Source: Paramylibacter ulvae (GTDB lineage: Bacteria; Pseudomonadota; Alphaproteobacteria; Rhodobacterales; Rhodobacteraceae). Taken from it: 64,000 nt of DNA. The translations under genes were made by a program, and so were the position numbers. Shown here piece after piece: positions 1 to 8,485 of the stretch (the stretch's first letter is position 1; every line of letters begins with the position of its first letter). The stretch spans positions 584,329-648,328 of the forward strand of contig NZ_BMZF01000001.1 of the NCBI RefSeq assembly GCF_014652655.1. Direction: 5' to 3'. The notes beneath the pieces were generated by a model. That model was not told where the DNA came from. It did no database searches and saw nothing but the letters and a program-made list of their open reading frames with translations.

Positions 1-314
1 TGAAGATGACTCTTGCCGATCGAGGCCGTTTGATATCCTGCCGTCGCCAGCACATCCACAAAGGTATTCGCCCGTTCGCTCAGCGCCAGACCATTATGGC
101 GTAATCCGTGTACGCTTGGCATACGCCCCGTCATCAATGACGCCCTGTTTGGCATACAAATTGGCGCTGCGACGTGAAAATTTTCAAACACAGCACCCTT
201 GGCCGCGATCGCATCGATATTCGGTGTTTTTACAACCGGATGCCCCATACAACCGAGCCAATCGGCGCGATGCTGATCGGTGATAACGAACAAAAAATTG
301 GGACGTTTCGTCAT
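1..314 (-). CDS. Sulfatase, Cys-type, N-terminal part (cut by window edge)
   Basis: This is the N-terminal 104 residues of a sulfatase (alkaline phosphatase superfamily) that hydrolyses sulfate esters. Visible are the metal-site segment ITDQHRADW near residues 11-19 and the sulfatase signature CMPNRASLMTGR at residues 53-64. In that signature Cys53 is the residue converted to formylglycine, with Pro55 and Arg57 in place. The start is ATG at 314 with AAGGGA eight bases upstream. It is the last visible gene of a minus-strand run behind a universal stress protein and a TctABC transporter. A formylglycine-generating enzyme that could mature it is encoded at 43.7-44.6 kb. The substrate cannot be told from this fragment. 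Confidence 0.88.
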   Translation of the reverse strand, partial: MTKRPNFLFVITDQHRADWLGCMGHPVVKTPNIDAIAAKGAVFENFHVAAPICMPNRASLMTGRMPSVHGLRHNGLALSERANTFVDVLATAGYQTASIGKSHL

Positions 315-344
315 TGAGAATTTCCCTTACCGTTTAGTGCTGTT

Positions 345-1163
345 TCAATGGGAAAGCAAAACGGGGACATCCGTTTTGTTGATCACATCCGTGGTAACGC
401 CGCCAAACACATCTTGGCTAAACTTGCTATGCTCGAACGCGCCCATCACCACAAGTTTCGCACAAATTTCCTCGGCGACGGACAATATTGTTTTGGCAAT
501 TGTGCCCCCCTTCGACATGAGGATAAAATTAGCCTCAATTCCATGGCGTTCCAAATTTCGAAGAAGAGCATCCGTACCGGCAATCCGCTTTGTTCCAACG
601 GTCAGAACCGTTACTTTCGCCTTTTCCTCTAATGTTGACATGGCATCACCAATCGCACGCGCAGACGAGCGTTTACCGTCCCAAGCGACAAGCGCATGTT
701 CCGCCAAACGATCCGCGTGATATCCATCGGGTACGACCAAAACTGGACGACCACTTTGCAGCGCGATCAAATCTGGGTTCGCAGACATGTGTTCTTCGTC
801 AACGGTATAGGAATGCGTGCCAGTCACAATCAGATCGAAAGAGCGTGCAAATTCCGATAACGATATGCCGTTCTCTTCGCTGAGGTCGACGAATTCAGAT
901 CGCTGTTCCAGACCTGCCTCTTTGGTAATTTCATGAAATCTTTGAGAGACATCCTGAATTTTACCTTTCTCCGCCTCAAAAAAAGTTTCCAAATACCGTT
1001 TGGGAACACGTCCTCTTAATGTGCGTTCAAGATCACTCTGGCTATGCGCAAGAACACCCGTAATCCAAGCATTTCGTTGTTGGGCTAAATGGAGCGCATA
1101 GCGCAAACCACTGCCCCGTGAAGCATCGCCACTATAGGCGCTTAATATGCATTTTACCGACAT
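345..1163 (-). CDS. Universal stress protein, UspA family
   Basis: The protein has 272 residues, nearly twice a single Usp domain. The N-terminal half starts with a typical beta strand (KCILSAYSGDASRG), and the C-terminal half ends in the family pattern VVMGAFEHSKF...VPVLLSH. The ATP-binding loop at the C-terminus is only partly conserved, because its second glycine is replaced. ATG at 1163 has AAGGA upstream. It lies 40 bases after tctA on the same strand and 31 bases before the sulfatase, so it is probably co-transcribed with them. Usp proteins are cytoplasmic stress or energy-status proteins; the specific role here is unknown. Confidence 0.85.
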   Translation of the reverse strand: MSVKCILSAYSGDASRGSGLRYALHLAQQRNAWITGVLAHSQSDLERTLRGRVPKRYLETFFEAEKGKIQDVSQRFHEITKEAGLEQRSEFVDLSEENGISLSEFARSFDLIVTGTHSYTVDEEHMSANPDLIALQSGRPVLVVPDGYHADRLAEHALVAWDGKRSSARAIGDAMSTLEEKAKVTVLTVGTKRIAGTDALLRNLERHGIEANFILMSKGGTIAKTILSVAEEICAKLVVMGAFEHSKFSQDVFGGVTTDVINKTDVPVLLSH

Positions 1164-1203
1164 TGGACGATCCTTTGAAATGTGTTTCCCGTTTATGATG
1201 ACC

Positions 1204-2706
1204 CTAATCAGAGGCTTCTTGCGCGCCTTTGCGCAAAAACCAGACCACCGAAATCACCGAAAGAACCAAAAGCAGGACAGCAACAGGGCTTCTAAGAATT
1301 TGAGTAAGATCGCCATTGGTTAGCGCCAAGGACTGAGCGATGGATTTTTCAAACCGTGGGCCGAGGAAAAATGCAATGATGAAAATCACCAGTGAATATC
1401 CAAAGCTGGCCATCAAGTAACCGATCACCGCAAAAATCAGCATGATTGAAACACCGAACAGGCCGCTGGTCGCCATAGCAACCCCCACGAAACAGAGCAA
1501 AAGTGCCGACGAAAATATGATCGATTCAGGTGCAGAAACGACCTTGACCCACAGACGCAAGCCAAGTTGCCCAACCCAAAGGTTTACGAAATTTGCCATG
1601 ATCATTGCACCAAACAAACCATAGACCAACCGCCCCTGATTTTCGAACAAAAGTGGGCCCGGCTGCATTCCGTGGATCATAAAGGCACTGATAATCAATG
1701 CCGCACCAACACTGCCGGGAATGCCCAATGTCAGTAGCGGAATAAGATTGGACCCAACAACAGCAGAGTTGGCAGATTCCGATGCGGCGATCCCATGAAT
1801 ATTTCCTTTGCCAAAACTGCTTGGATCTTTGGAGGATGCTTTCGTCATCGCATAAGACATAAAGGCAGCGGCGGTTGAACCGATACCAGGAAGCGCGCCC
1901 AAAATAGTGCCGATTATCGCACCGCGCAGCATCGTATAACGGCACGACCAATATTCAGCCCATGTGACTCGCTGATCATCAGGGTTTCCTGTTTCTTTGG
2001 CGATGATGGCCGGCCGCATGTTGCCGTGCGCCTCGGACATGCGATGTAGAATTTCAGAAATGGCCAACATGCCAATCGCAACGGAAGGTAAAGCGAGCCC
2101 ATTAAACAGATCCCAATAACCAAAGATTAAGCGCGGCGTGAAATTCTCGGGATCTTGTCCGATTGATGCAGCCAGCAAACCCAGCATCGCCGCAATGATC
2201 CCCTTGGTCAAAGAGTTGCCAATCAAACCTGCAAGAACAGAAAAGGCAAAGATCATTAGAGCAACGATTTCGATGGGCCCCATTTTTAAGGCTAGTACCG
2301 CCAATGGCGCAGAGACAGTGATCAAAACAATGTCGCTGAACGTGTCACCAGTCACCGACGAAAACAGCGCCATTTTGGTGGCTTTCAATGGTTTACCCTG
2401 CTTTGCCAACGGATAACCATCCATCGCGGTGGCCGCTGCATCAGGTGTGCCTGGGGTGTTCATCAAAACTGCGGGGACCGCCCCCCCGACCAGTCCGCCT
2501 TTGTTCACGCCAACAAGAAAGGCAATCGCAGGCAACGGATCAAGACCAAAGGTAAATGGTATCGCAATTGCCATTGCCATGATCGGGCCAATGCCCGGAA
2601 CGGCACCAACAAATTGTCCCAAAACCACACCAAATAAGACGAAAGCCAAGTTATACAGCGAAAAAGCGTCTCCGAAACCTGCGAGAATTGTTTGAAAATC
2701 TACCAT
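1204..2706 (-). CDS. tctA: TTT transporter large membrane subunit TctA
   Basis: This is the 500-residue large integral membrane component of a tripartite tricarboxylate (TTT) transporter, the normal length for TctA. About twelve hydrophobic segments and the family signature around residues 68-105 (VGGAVPAVLMNTPGTPDAAA followed by DGYPLAKQGK) are visible. It forms the inner-membrane channel with TctB and receives substrate from the periplasmic TctC. ATG at 2706 has AAGGACC upstream. It sits 12 bases after tctB on the same strand. The substrate is likely a carboxylate, but the sequence does not identify it. Confidence 0.95.
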   Translation of the reverse strand: MVDFQTILAGFGDAFSLYNLAFVLFGVVLGQFVGAVPGIGPIMAMAIAIPFTFGLDPLPAIAFLVGVNKGGLVGGAVPAVLMNTPGTPDAAATAMDGYPLAKQGKPLKATKMALFSSVTGDTFSDIVLITVSAPLAVLALKMGPIEIVALMIFAFSVLAGLIGNSLTKGIIAAMLGLLAASIGQDPENFTPRLIFGYWDLFNGLALPSVAIGMLAISEILHRMSEAHGNMRPAIIAKETGNPDDQRVTWAEYWSCRYTMLRGAIIGTILGALPGIGSTAAAFMSYAMTKASSKDPSSFGKGNIHGIAASESANSAVVGSNLIPLLTLGIPGSVGAALIISAFMIHGMQPGPLLFENQGRLVYGLFGAMIMANFVNLWVGQLGLRLWVKVVSAPESIIFSSALLLCFVGVAMATSGLFGVSIMLIFAVIGYLMASFGYSLVIFIIAFFLGPRFEKSIAQSLALTNGDLTQILRSPVAVLLLVLSVISVVWFLRKGAQEASD

Positions 2707-2718
2707 GATCTTGGTCCT

Positions 2719-3144
2719 TTATGGTAATGCGCGGCCGAGCACATGGGTGACAAGAAACCAAATGATCAACGGCATTCCGACAACACCTAAAACCAACCAA
2801 TGGGGACGACGTTCGCCAATCAACCACATAATGGCAAAGGCCAGAACGGGCGCGACATATTCAAACCCAAACAGCGACATCGCATATATGCCAGCAGCCA
2901 ACAAAGCAACGTAGAGGAATGTTTTTGCAATAAGACTTGGATTTCGCACTTCAAAATCCGTGGGCTTTAACATCAATATTGCACCACAAAGCGCGAGGAC
3001 CATTGAAATGAGATTAGGCATTGTCGCTGGCGCAATATTACCCTCGTCAACAGATTCAACAAAGTTGGGAATAACAAAAAAATACATCGTTAGCCCGAAA
3101 AACAGGAAAAACGCGCCCGAAACGCGATCAGCACTTAAATCCAT
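2719..3144 (-). CDS. tctB: TTT transporter small membrane subunit TctB
   Basis: This 141-residue protein has four hydrophobic segments, the size and layout of TctB, the small membrane subunit of TTT transporters. I chose ATG at 3144 because GGAGG stands five bases upstream; an in-frame TTG at 3156 would extend it by four residues but lies inside that ribosome site. It lies between tctC and tctA on the minus strand. A strong stem-loop at 3168-3199 separates it from tctC, which probably sets a lower expression level for the membrane subunits than for the binding protein. Confidence 0.9.
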   Translation of the reverse strand: MDLSADRVSGAFFLFFGLTMYFFVIPNFVESVDEGNIAPATMPNLISMVLALCGAILMLKPTDFEVRNPSLIAKTFLYVALLAAGIYAMSLFGFEYVAPVLAFAIMWLIGERRPHWLVLGVVGMPLIIWFLVTHVLGRALP

Positions 3145-3167
3145 ATCGTCCTCCAACCATTTGCGAA

Positions 3168-3199
3168 AACTGCCCCGTCAACACGCTTGCGGGGCAGTT
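3168..3199 (-). terminator. Stem-loop between tctC and tctB
   Basis: Perfect 10-bp arms AACTGCCCCG (3168-3177) and CGGGGCAGTT (3190-3199) with a 12-base loop, followed by TTTT on the minus strand. It stands after the binding-protein gene and before the membrane genes of the same operon. It is therefore more likely a 3'-end protector or partial attenuator than a full terminator. Confidence 0.7.
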
Positions 3200-3204
3200 G
3201 TTAT

Positions 3205-4152
3205 TTATTCCGCGAACAGGATCTGTGCCGCCGCCAGACCATCCGTCATCATTTTATGTGCGCCCTCAGGGCCCATATTGATCGGAGCACCTTTTACCGC
3301 ATTTTGAACGATTTCGGCAATTTCGTCGGATTTGACGGCTTCATCAATTGCAGCAGCGATTGCGGCAACTGCGGCGGGGTCCGTGCCTTTGGTCATCGCA
3401 AGGAAAAACACTGGATCAACAAATACGCCAAGACCGTTATCCACAAATGTTTTCACATCAGGTGCATAAGTCAAGCGTTCCTGATTAGCACCAGCAATAA
3501 CCTTCATATCGCCTGACTCAAGATAGGGGAAATGCTCACCAGATCCAAAACCGGCAAGAACCTGTCCGCCGAGGATCAGCTTCATCACCTCTGCGCCGCC
3601 ATCTGCTGTCACCAAATTAAAATCAGCACCTGTCTGTTTGGAAGTTGATTTCATCATCAAAACCTGTGGCGGTGCCATTGTCGCAACTGGCAATTGCCCT
3701 TGTTCCTTGGCATAGGCGATCATCCCCTCCAAATCGTCAAACGGGGCATCTTTGCCAGCGACCAACGCTAGCTCTGCCTTTGCGATTGTGCCAAGATAAT
3801 CAAAACTATCTTGGTCAAACGGCAATTGATCACCACGCTGCACAAGCTGAACCAGCACAGGAATACTTACTCCCATACCAACAGTTGTTCCATTCGCAGG
3901 CATTTGCGACAGCGACGTGAACATCGCAACGCCACCCCCACCCGGCTTGTTTTCAACAACAACATTCCAACCCGTGTTATCCTTAATCACTTTACCAAGA
4001 ACGCGGCCCATCGTATCTGTAGAGCCACCAGCACCAAAGCCGATTTGGATCTTCAGCGGCCCATCAGGTGCCCAGTCTTGGGCAAATGCCGGCGCTGTAA
4101 TTGCCATTGCAGCGGTGGCCGCGAGCGCAAGTAGTTTAGATTTAAGTTTCAT
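3205..4152 (-). CDS. tctC: TTT transporter periplasmic binding protein TctC (Bug family)
   Basis: This 315-residue extracytoplasmic solute receptor of the Bug/TctC family begins with a clear Sec signal peptide (KLKSKLLALAATAAMAITA, cleavage after AFA near residue 24). The mature protein starts with the family strand LKIQIGFGAGGSTDTMGR. It captures a carboxylate in the periplasm and hands it to TctAB. ATG at 4152 has AGGGAGG upstream. It is followed on the same strand by a stem-loop and then tctB-tctA. Upstream, 33 bases away, is a secreted metallo-beta-lactamase-fold hydrolase that may act on the same compound or its precursor. Confidence 0.94.
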   Translation of the reverse strand: MKLKSKLLALAATAAMAITAPAFAQDWAPDGPLKIQIGFGAGGSTDTMGRVLGKVIKDNTGWNVVVENKPGGGGVAMFTSLSQMPANGTTVGMGVSIPVLVQLVQRGDQLPFDQDSFDYLGTIAKAELALVAGKDAPFDDLEGMIAYAKEQGQLPVATMAPPQVLMMKSTSKQTGADFNLVTADGGAEVMKLILGGQVLAGFGSGEHFPYLESGDMKVIAGANQERLTYAPDVKTFVDNGLGVFVDPVFFLAMTKGTDPAAVAAIAAAIDEAVKSDEIAEIVQNAVKGAPINMGPEGAHKMMTDGLAAAQILFAE

Positions 4153-4185
4153 TTTGGTTTCCTCCCTATGAAATTTTGCTTTCGT

Positions 4186-5157
4186 TTACTTTAATTTTTC
4201 AAGTGCCAGACGCTTAACCGCCCCATCGCGAAGCCCAGCGACTTGGTTAAGAATTGCGGTTGAATCGACAAAAATATTCGGCTCGCCATCTTGGCGCGCG
4301 GCGAGTTTTAAGCGGTTTTCGTCCAAACCCGCTGAAAATCCATGCGTGGTTAAGTGTACCTCTACAGGATTATCGTGCGCTTCGATCATCTGACGCACAC
4401 GATCGACGCTTTCTATATATGCCTCAACCTGACTGGCGCCTTCGATTGCATTGAGACCAAGACCGCCAATGGTAATGGCACGATAAGTTTGATCATTATC
4501 ATGAACATCGTAAGTATAAGAGGCTGTTCCCCATGTATGACCCGGGGTCTCGATCACAGAAAATGTGTTATTACCAACTGTAATCTCGTCGCCATCGGAT
4601 ACAATCATTTCAGGTGCAATCATATCCCAAGCGCGCGGACTGCCTTGCGATTTGGCCGAAGAAGCCGCTGCTTCATCCCAGCCTTTTTGTGTCATCACAA
4701 ATGTCGCGTTGGGCAACAACGGTTTCAATGAAATCGCGCCGCCAACATGATCAAAATGCCCGTGGGTCATCAAAACATATTTTATATCGGCCAGATCAGT
4801 GCCTGTTTGCTTGATCTTTTCAACGATCATTTTTCGAAACGGCCCATAAAGCGTATCAATTAACACCACACCATCATCGGTATGCACCAACCACGCCGAA
4901 ACCCAACAAGCGCCAACATAGTCAACATTGTCGAACGGTTTCCACGGTTCAACATTTTGATCAGCAGGTGTGTTGAGCCATTTCCCCAAATCTGCGGGCA
5001 TTTTACCAGTTTTACCAAATTCAGCAAAGCGCTGCAGGATCGGACCCGAAGGACAACCGTCAAATAACGATTTGGCAGACGCAGTTCCTGTCATGCTCAT
5101 GGCGATCAACGCGGATGCATGGGCGACATTCCTTATCACCTTCAAAGTAATTTCCAT
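4186..5157 (-). CDS. Secreted metallo-beta-lactamase-fold hydrolase
   Basis: This is a 323-residue metal hydrolase with an N-terminal signal peptide (hydrophobic stretch near residues 8-28, TGTASA before the mature part), so it is periplasmic. The zinc motif THGHFDHVGG gives His132, His134, Asp136 and His137; later ligand motifs ETPGHTWG and LTTHGF are present. The overall layout resembles class B3-like MBL-fold enzymes, but no substrate can be assigned. The start at 5157 is chosen because GGAGAGG stands just upstream and the signal peptide begins there; an upstream in-frame start at 5196 has no such support. It sits between a FAD oxidoreductase and tctC in one operon. Confidence 0.85.
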   Translation of the reverse strand: MEITLKVIRNVAHASALIAMSMTGTASAKSLFDGCPSGPILQRFAEFGKTGKMPADLGKWLNTPADQNVEPWKPFDNVDYVGACWVSAWLVHTDDGVVLIDTLYGPFRKMIVEKIKQTGTDLADIKYVLMTHGHFDHVGGAISLKPLLPNATFVMTQKGWDEAAASSAKSQGSPRAWDMIAPEMIVSDGDEITVGNNTFSVIETPGHTWGTASYTYDVHDNDQTYRAITIGGLGLNAIEGASQVEAYIESVDRVRQMIEAHDNPVEVHLTTHGFSAGLDENRLKLAARQDGEPNIFVDSTAILNQVAGLRDGAVKRLALEKLK

Positions 5158-5211
5158 ATCCTCTCCTCTCAAAATACCCTCGTATCGCGTCCTCAATCGG
5201 TATGTTTTCTG

Positions 5212-6669
5212 TCACTCCGTGGGTATTAACTTACCTGGGTTCATAATGTTTTTTGGATCCAACACTGTTTTAATTTGCCGCATCACGGCGATCTGAGTCG
5301 CCTCTTTTAACTTGCGCATCACATCTAACTTGCTCTGACCAATTCCGTGTTCAGCACTGAACGATCCGTTGAGTTCCGTCAAAAGTGTGAAAACCATTTC
5401 TTTGGCGGTATCTAGCGGCAACTCTTCCCAATCGCGGCCTTCAGCAGCGGATAGCGCATAGTGTAAATTACCATCCCCAAGATGCCCGACAGTCAAAGGT
5501 TGAAAACCGAGTTTTGCCATCTTCGCATCCATTTCGCCGACAAAGCAAGCAATCTGGGAAAGCGGGAGAGAAATATCCAAATGATATGCAGGGCCTGCCT
5601 CTGTGATGGCCTCAAGAATTGACTCGCGCATTTTCCAAAGATCCGCGCGCTGTTGCTCTGATTGCGCAAGCATGGCATCCAGCACAACCCCCTCTTCCAT
5701 CAATACACTCAATAACTCCATAACCTCCAGCTCCAGACAGATGCTGCCATCTTCCATCACTTTGGCATCATGGGGCCGTGAAGAAGCGACTTCGACAAGA
5801 ATTCCGTTCTCTGCTGGCGTATCTAAAGGGGTGCGAATATCAGGGAAAACTTTGCAAATAACGTCCACGGCTGGTTTTGGCATGAATTCGAATGCTTCAA
5901 CACAACCACCCGTGTGGTCTTGCAGACGATTCAACACCGTGATTGCGTCATCCAATTCACCAACGGACAAAAATGCAGTCGATCGCGCGGTCGGCATAGG
6001 GAAAAGTTTGAACACCGCCGCAGTGATAATCCCCAATGTTCCTTCGGCCCCGATCAAAAGATCTTTTAAATCGTAACCCGTGTTGTCTTTGCGAAGTCCC
6101 GTCATGGTATTTATCACGGTTCCATCTGGCATAACCGCCTCAACCCCAAGGCATAATTCGCGCGCATTGCCGTACCGCAAAACATTTGATCCACCTGCAT
6201 TTGTCGCTAGGTTCCCGCCAATGGTACAGCTTCCTTTTGCACCAAACACCAAGGGAAAGATAAGATCGTTATTTTCTGCTTCGGCATGTAATGCTTCGAG
6301 CACGGTACCTGCTTCGGCAACCACCGTTCGGCCTGCGACGTCAAAGGAACGAACCGCATTCATTCGCGTCAACGAAACAACAACAGAGGGTTGCCCATTT
6401 ATGGGAACACCGCCGCCACACAAACCCGTCCGCCCCCCTTGGGGAACAATTGCGATATTTTCGGCACTGCACAGTCCAACAATCTTTGAAACTTCGCTTG
6501 TCGTTTTGGGACGTACAACAGCAAGAGCAGATGAATGATAGGCTGATGTCCAATCTTGGACATACGCAGCAACATCATCAAGTTGAGTCAAAACATTTGC
6601 TTCGCCAACGACCGCCGCAAGCGCATCGACGAACGGTGAAACGTCAACGTTCAGAATGACTTCGTTCAA
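5212..6669 (-). CDS. FAD-linked 2-hydroxyacid oxidoreductase (GlcD / D-lactate dehydrogenase family)
   Basis: This 485-residue flavoprotein oxidises a D-2-hydroxy acid. Visible are the FAD-binding PCMH loop PQGGRTGLCGGG at residues 76-87, the second FAD contact GAKGSCTIGGNLATNAGG near 144-161, and the C-terminal family motifs GHLGDGNLHY and SAEHGIGQSK. The start is an unusual TTG at 6669, supported by a GGAGGG ribosome site seven bases upstream; the nearby ATG is out of frame and stops at once. It is the first gene of the operon ending with the TTT transporter and sulfatase. The transported carboxylate may therefore be its substrate (inference). Confidence 0.88.
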   Translation of the reverse strand: MNEVILNVDVSPFVDALAAVVGEANVLTQLDDVAAYVQDWTSAYHSSALAVVRPKTTSEVSKIVGLCSAENIAIVPQGGRTGLCGGGVPINGQPSVVVSLTRMNAVRSFDVAGRTVVAEAGTVLEALHAEAENNDLIFPLVFGAKGSCTIGGNLATNAGGSNVLRYGNARELCLGVEAVMPDGTVINTMTGLRKDNTGYDLKDLLIGAEGTLGIITAAVFKLFPMPTARSTAFLSVGELDDAITVLNRLQDHTGGCVEAFEFMPKPAVDVICKVFPDIRTPLDTPAENGILVEVASSRPHDAKVMEDGSICLELEVMELLSVLMEEGVVLDAMLAQSEQQRADLWKMRESILEAITEAGPAYHLDISLPLSQIACFVGEMDAKMAKLGFQPLTVGHLGDGNLHYALSAAEGRDWEELPLDTAKEMVFTLLTELNGSFSAEHGIGQSKLDVMRKLKEATQIAVMRQIKTVLDPKNIMNPGKLIPTE

Positions 6670-7055
6670 TTCATGCCCTCCACCGAGTTAAGTTTTGTTG
6701 CCGTCACGATTGATTTTTGGAATCTCAAATCTACCATGCAACATGGCAGATAAAGAAGTCAAGAAGTATGTAACATGTTACTTTGGGGTGAAGCTTTGAT
6801 AAACAAAACACGATTATTACGGATTGTGGTGATAGATAGCGTTACATCAAGGCGCTCTGTTGTATTCGTTCGGTGCGCGTATCAATCGATTGAGGTCATC
6901 GCCAATCGCGTATCACGGGCAAATTTATCGCATAGATCGGAGATCTGTTTGAACTTGGCACCTTTGAAAAACATTCGTTCACGGATCTGGGGCACGAGAA
7001 AACCGCCCGCCATGGGATACACTTTAAATGAGCCACTTTTGGGCAGGTGTTTATA
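6670..7055. other. Intergenic region, no gene recognised
   Basis: These 386 bases lie between the start of the FAD oxidoreductase operon and the end of frcK. Apart from two palindromes near 6734-6781 I see no coding sequence with a ribosome site and no family resemblance. Short open frames on both strands look random. Confidence 0.6.
6734..6781. promoter_or_regulatory. Pair of palindromes upstream of the TTT operon
   Basis: CCATG-CAA-CATGG at 6734-6746 and the perfect 12-bp palindrome GTAACATGTTAC at 6770-6781 lie 65-110 bases before the FAD oxidoreductase start. Both contain the half-site ACATG. They are candidate operators for the minus-strand operon; the regulator is not identifiable here. 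Confidence 0.4.
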
Positions 7056-7712
7056 CTATCGTGACACAAAAATACTGTCACCGTCTGGCTGAATTGTCAG
7101 GTCGGATTTGTTCGACATTTCCAAAATTTGTCTGGCGTTTATTAGATCGTTAGCTTCCGCGCGAACTTTAGCTTCGCTTAATGTGTAGCCGTGGGCAATC
7201 CACCGCTCGATCAATCGCTGATTTAGAATATCAGTTGGTATTTCGACGAAAATGCTAAAATCCAAAAAATCCATCAGCTCGCGCCAAACTGGCGCATCAA
7301 GTAGAAGATAATTACCCTCCAACACAGCAATATCGCAATGTGGTTCTATCGTCCCACCTTGCACGATAGTTTTGTCTTGGCCGCGATCAAAAATTGGATA
7401 AGTAACCCGTTTTTCAATTGAGAGTTCCTTGACCAGGTTGAGAAACCGCGTCGCATCGAAGGTCTCGGGCGCGCCCTTACGATCGAGTAAATTTAGCTGT
7501 TTCAATGCGGTGTTATCAAGGTGAAAACCATCCATCGGGACAACCTGAGCCTTGTGCCCGCCATCATTCAATGATCGGGAAAGAGCGGCTGCAATTGTCG
7601 ATTTGCCAGATGCTGGTGGTCCGGCTATCGCAATCAGTTTTCTTAATGATTTACGGGGCGCAGCAAGAATAGGATCCAGCAACGCCTCTGCAATTTTATC
7701 GGGTGAGATCAA
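7056..7712 (-). CDS. frcK: FrcK-like P-loop sugar/nucleoside kinase
   Basis: This is a 218-residue kinase of the phosphoribulokinase/uridine kinase fold with Walker A GPPASGKST at residues 31-39. In Sinorhizobium the fourth gene of the frcBCAK operon encodes such a kinase, and the gene order here is the same. The start is TTG at 7712, which overlaps the frcA stop as TTGA, indicating translational coupling. It may phosphorylate the imported sugar, but that is known only by analogy. It closes the minus-strand fructose operon. Confidence 0.82.
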   Translation of the reverse strand: MISPDKIAEALLDPILAAPRKSLRKLIAIAGPPASGKSTIAAALSRSLNDGGHKAQVVPMDGFHLDNTALKQLNLLDRKGAPETFDATRFLNLVKELSIEKRVTYPIFDRGQDKTIVQGGTIEPHCDIAVLEGNYLLLDAPVWRELMDFLDFSIFVEIPTDILNQRLIERWIAHGYTLSEAKVRAEANDLINARQILEMSNKSDLTIQPDGDSIFVSR

Positions 7713-8485
7713 GCGGTAATCTCTGCGGGCGGCTCTTTCGCGCCAGTCATGAATGCGACGGCATCCGACATCGTATAATCCTTTGGATCAATCGTACATA
7801 AACGCTTGCCCAGACGATGAACATGAATGCGATCTGCAACCTCAAACACATGCGGCATGTTATGACTGATCAGAATGATCGGTATACCCCGAGCCTTCAC
7901 ATCTTTCATCAACTCCAGCACTTTGCGGCTTTCTTTCACCCCAAGGGCGGCTGTTGGCTCGTCCATGATGATGAATTTCGTCGCGAATGCGGCGGCACGG
8001 GCAACTGCGACACCTTGGCGTTGACCACCAGAAAGTGTTTCAACGGGTTGCTTGATTGACTGAACCGTCATCAAACCTAGCTCGGTCAATTTTTCACGCG
8101 CAAAGGTCTCCATCGCGGGTTTGTCCAACATGCGCAGGAATTTCCCTAAGAAGCCCTCTTTGCGAATTTCGCGACCAGTAAACATATTGTCGGCAATAGA
8201 CAACGCTGGCGAAAGCGCAAGGTTCTGATACACGATCTCGATCCCCATATCGCGGGCATCAATCGGAGAGGTAAAGTTAACCTTTTTTCCCTCGATCAGA
8301 ATTTCACCCTCATCCGGAATTGTCGCCCCACAGATCGCTTTTACAATCGAGGATTTGCCCGCTCCGTTGTCGCCGATAACTGCTAAAATCTCGCCGGGAT
8401 ATAGTTCGAAATCGGAATGATCGATTGCGGTGACGTGGCCATAGCGCTTCACGATGCCGCTTGCTTTTACAACTGGATTAGTCAT
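7709..8485 (-). CDS. frcA: Fructose ABC transporter ATP-binding protein FrcA
   Basis: This is a 258-residue single-domain ABC ATPase. Walker A GDNGAGKSS is at residues 38-46, followed by the signature LSGGQRQGVAVARAA, Walker B FIIMDEPTAALG and the switch histidine in LISHNMPHVFEV. The start is ATG at 8485, overlapping the frcC stop as TAATG; a longer in-frame reading up to 8773 runs through frcC and is spurious. Most CUT2 sugar importers use a double ATPase; a single domain of this size is characteristic of FrcA. The substrate is inferred from the frcBCAK gene order and the adjacent ROK regulator. Confidence 0.92.
   Translation of the reverse strand: MTNPVVKASGIVKRYGHVTAIDHSDFELYPGEILAVIGDNGAGKSSIVKAICGATIPDEGEILIEGKKVNFTSPIDARDMGIEIVYQNLALSPALSIADNMFTGREIRKEGFLGKFLRMLDKPAMETFAREKLTELGLMTVQSIKQPVETLSGGQRQGVAVARAAAFATKFIIMDEPTAALGVKESRKVLELMKDVKARGIPIILISHNMPHVFEVADRIHVHRLGKRLCTIDPKDYTMSDAVAFMTGAKEPPAEITA

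Noticed and set aside
5603..6538. Two long plus-strand frames opposite the FAD oxidoreductase
   Set aside because: Codon-structure shadows of a conserved flavoprotein; no ribosome sites or motifs.
6775..7092. 105-codon plus-strand frame between the TTT and frc operons
   Set aside because: It starts beside a palindrome, runs into the frcK 3' end on the opposite strand, has no good ribosome site and no protein-like pattern.
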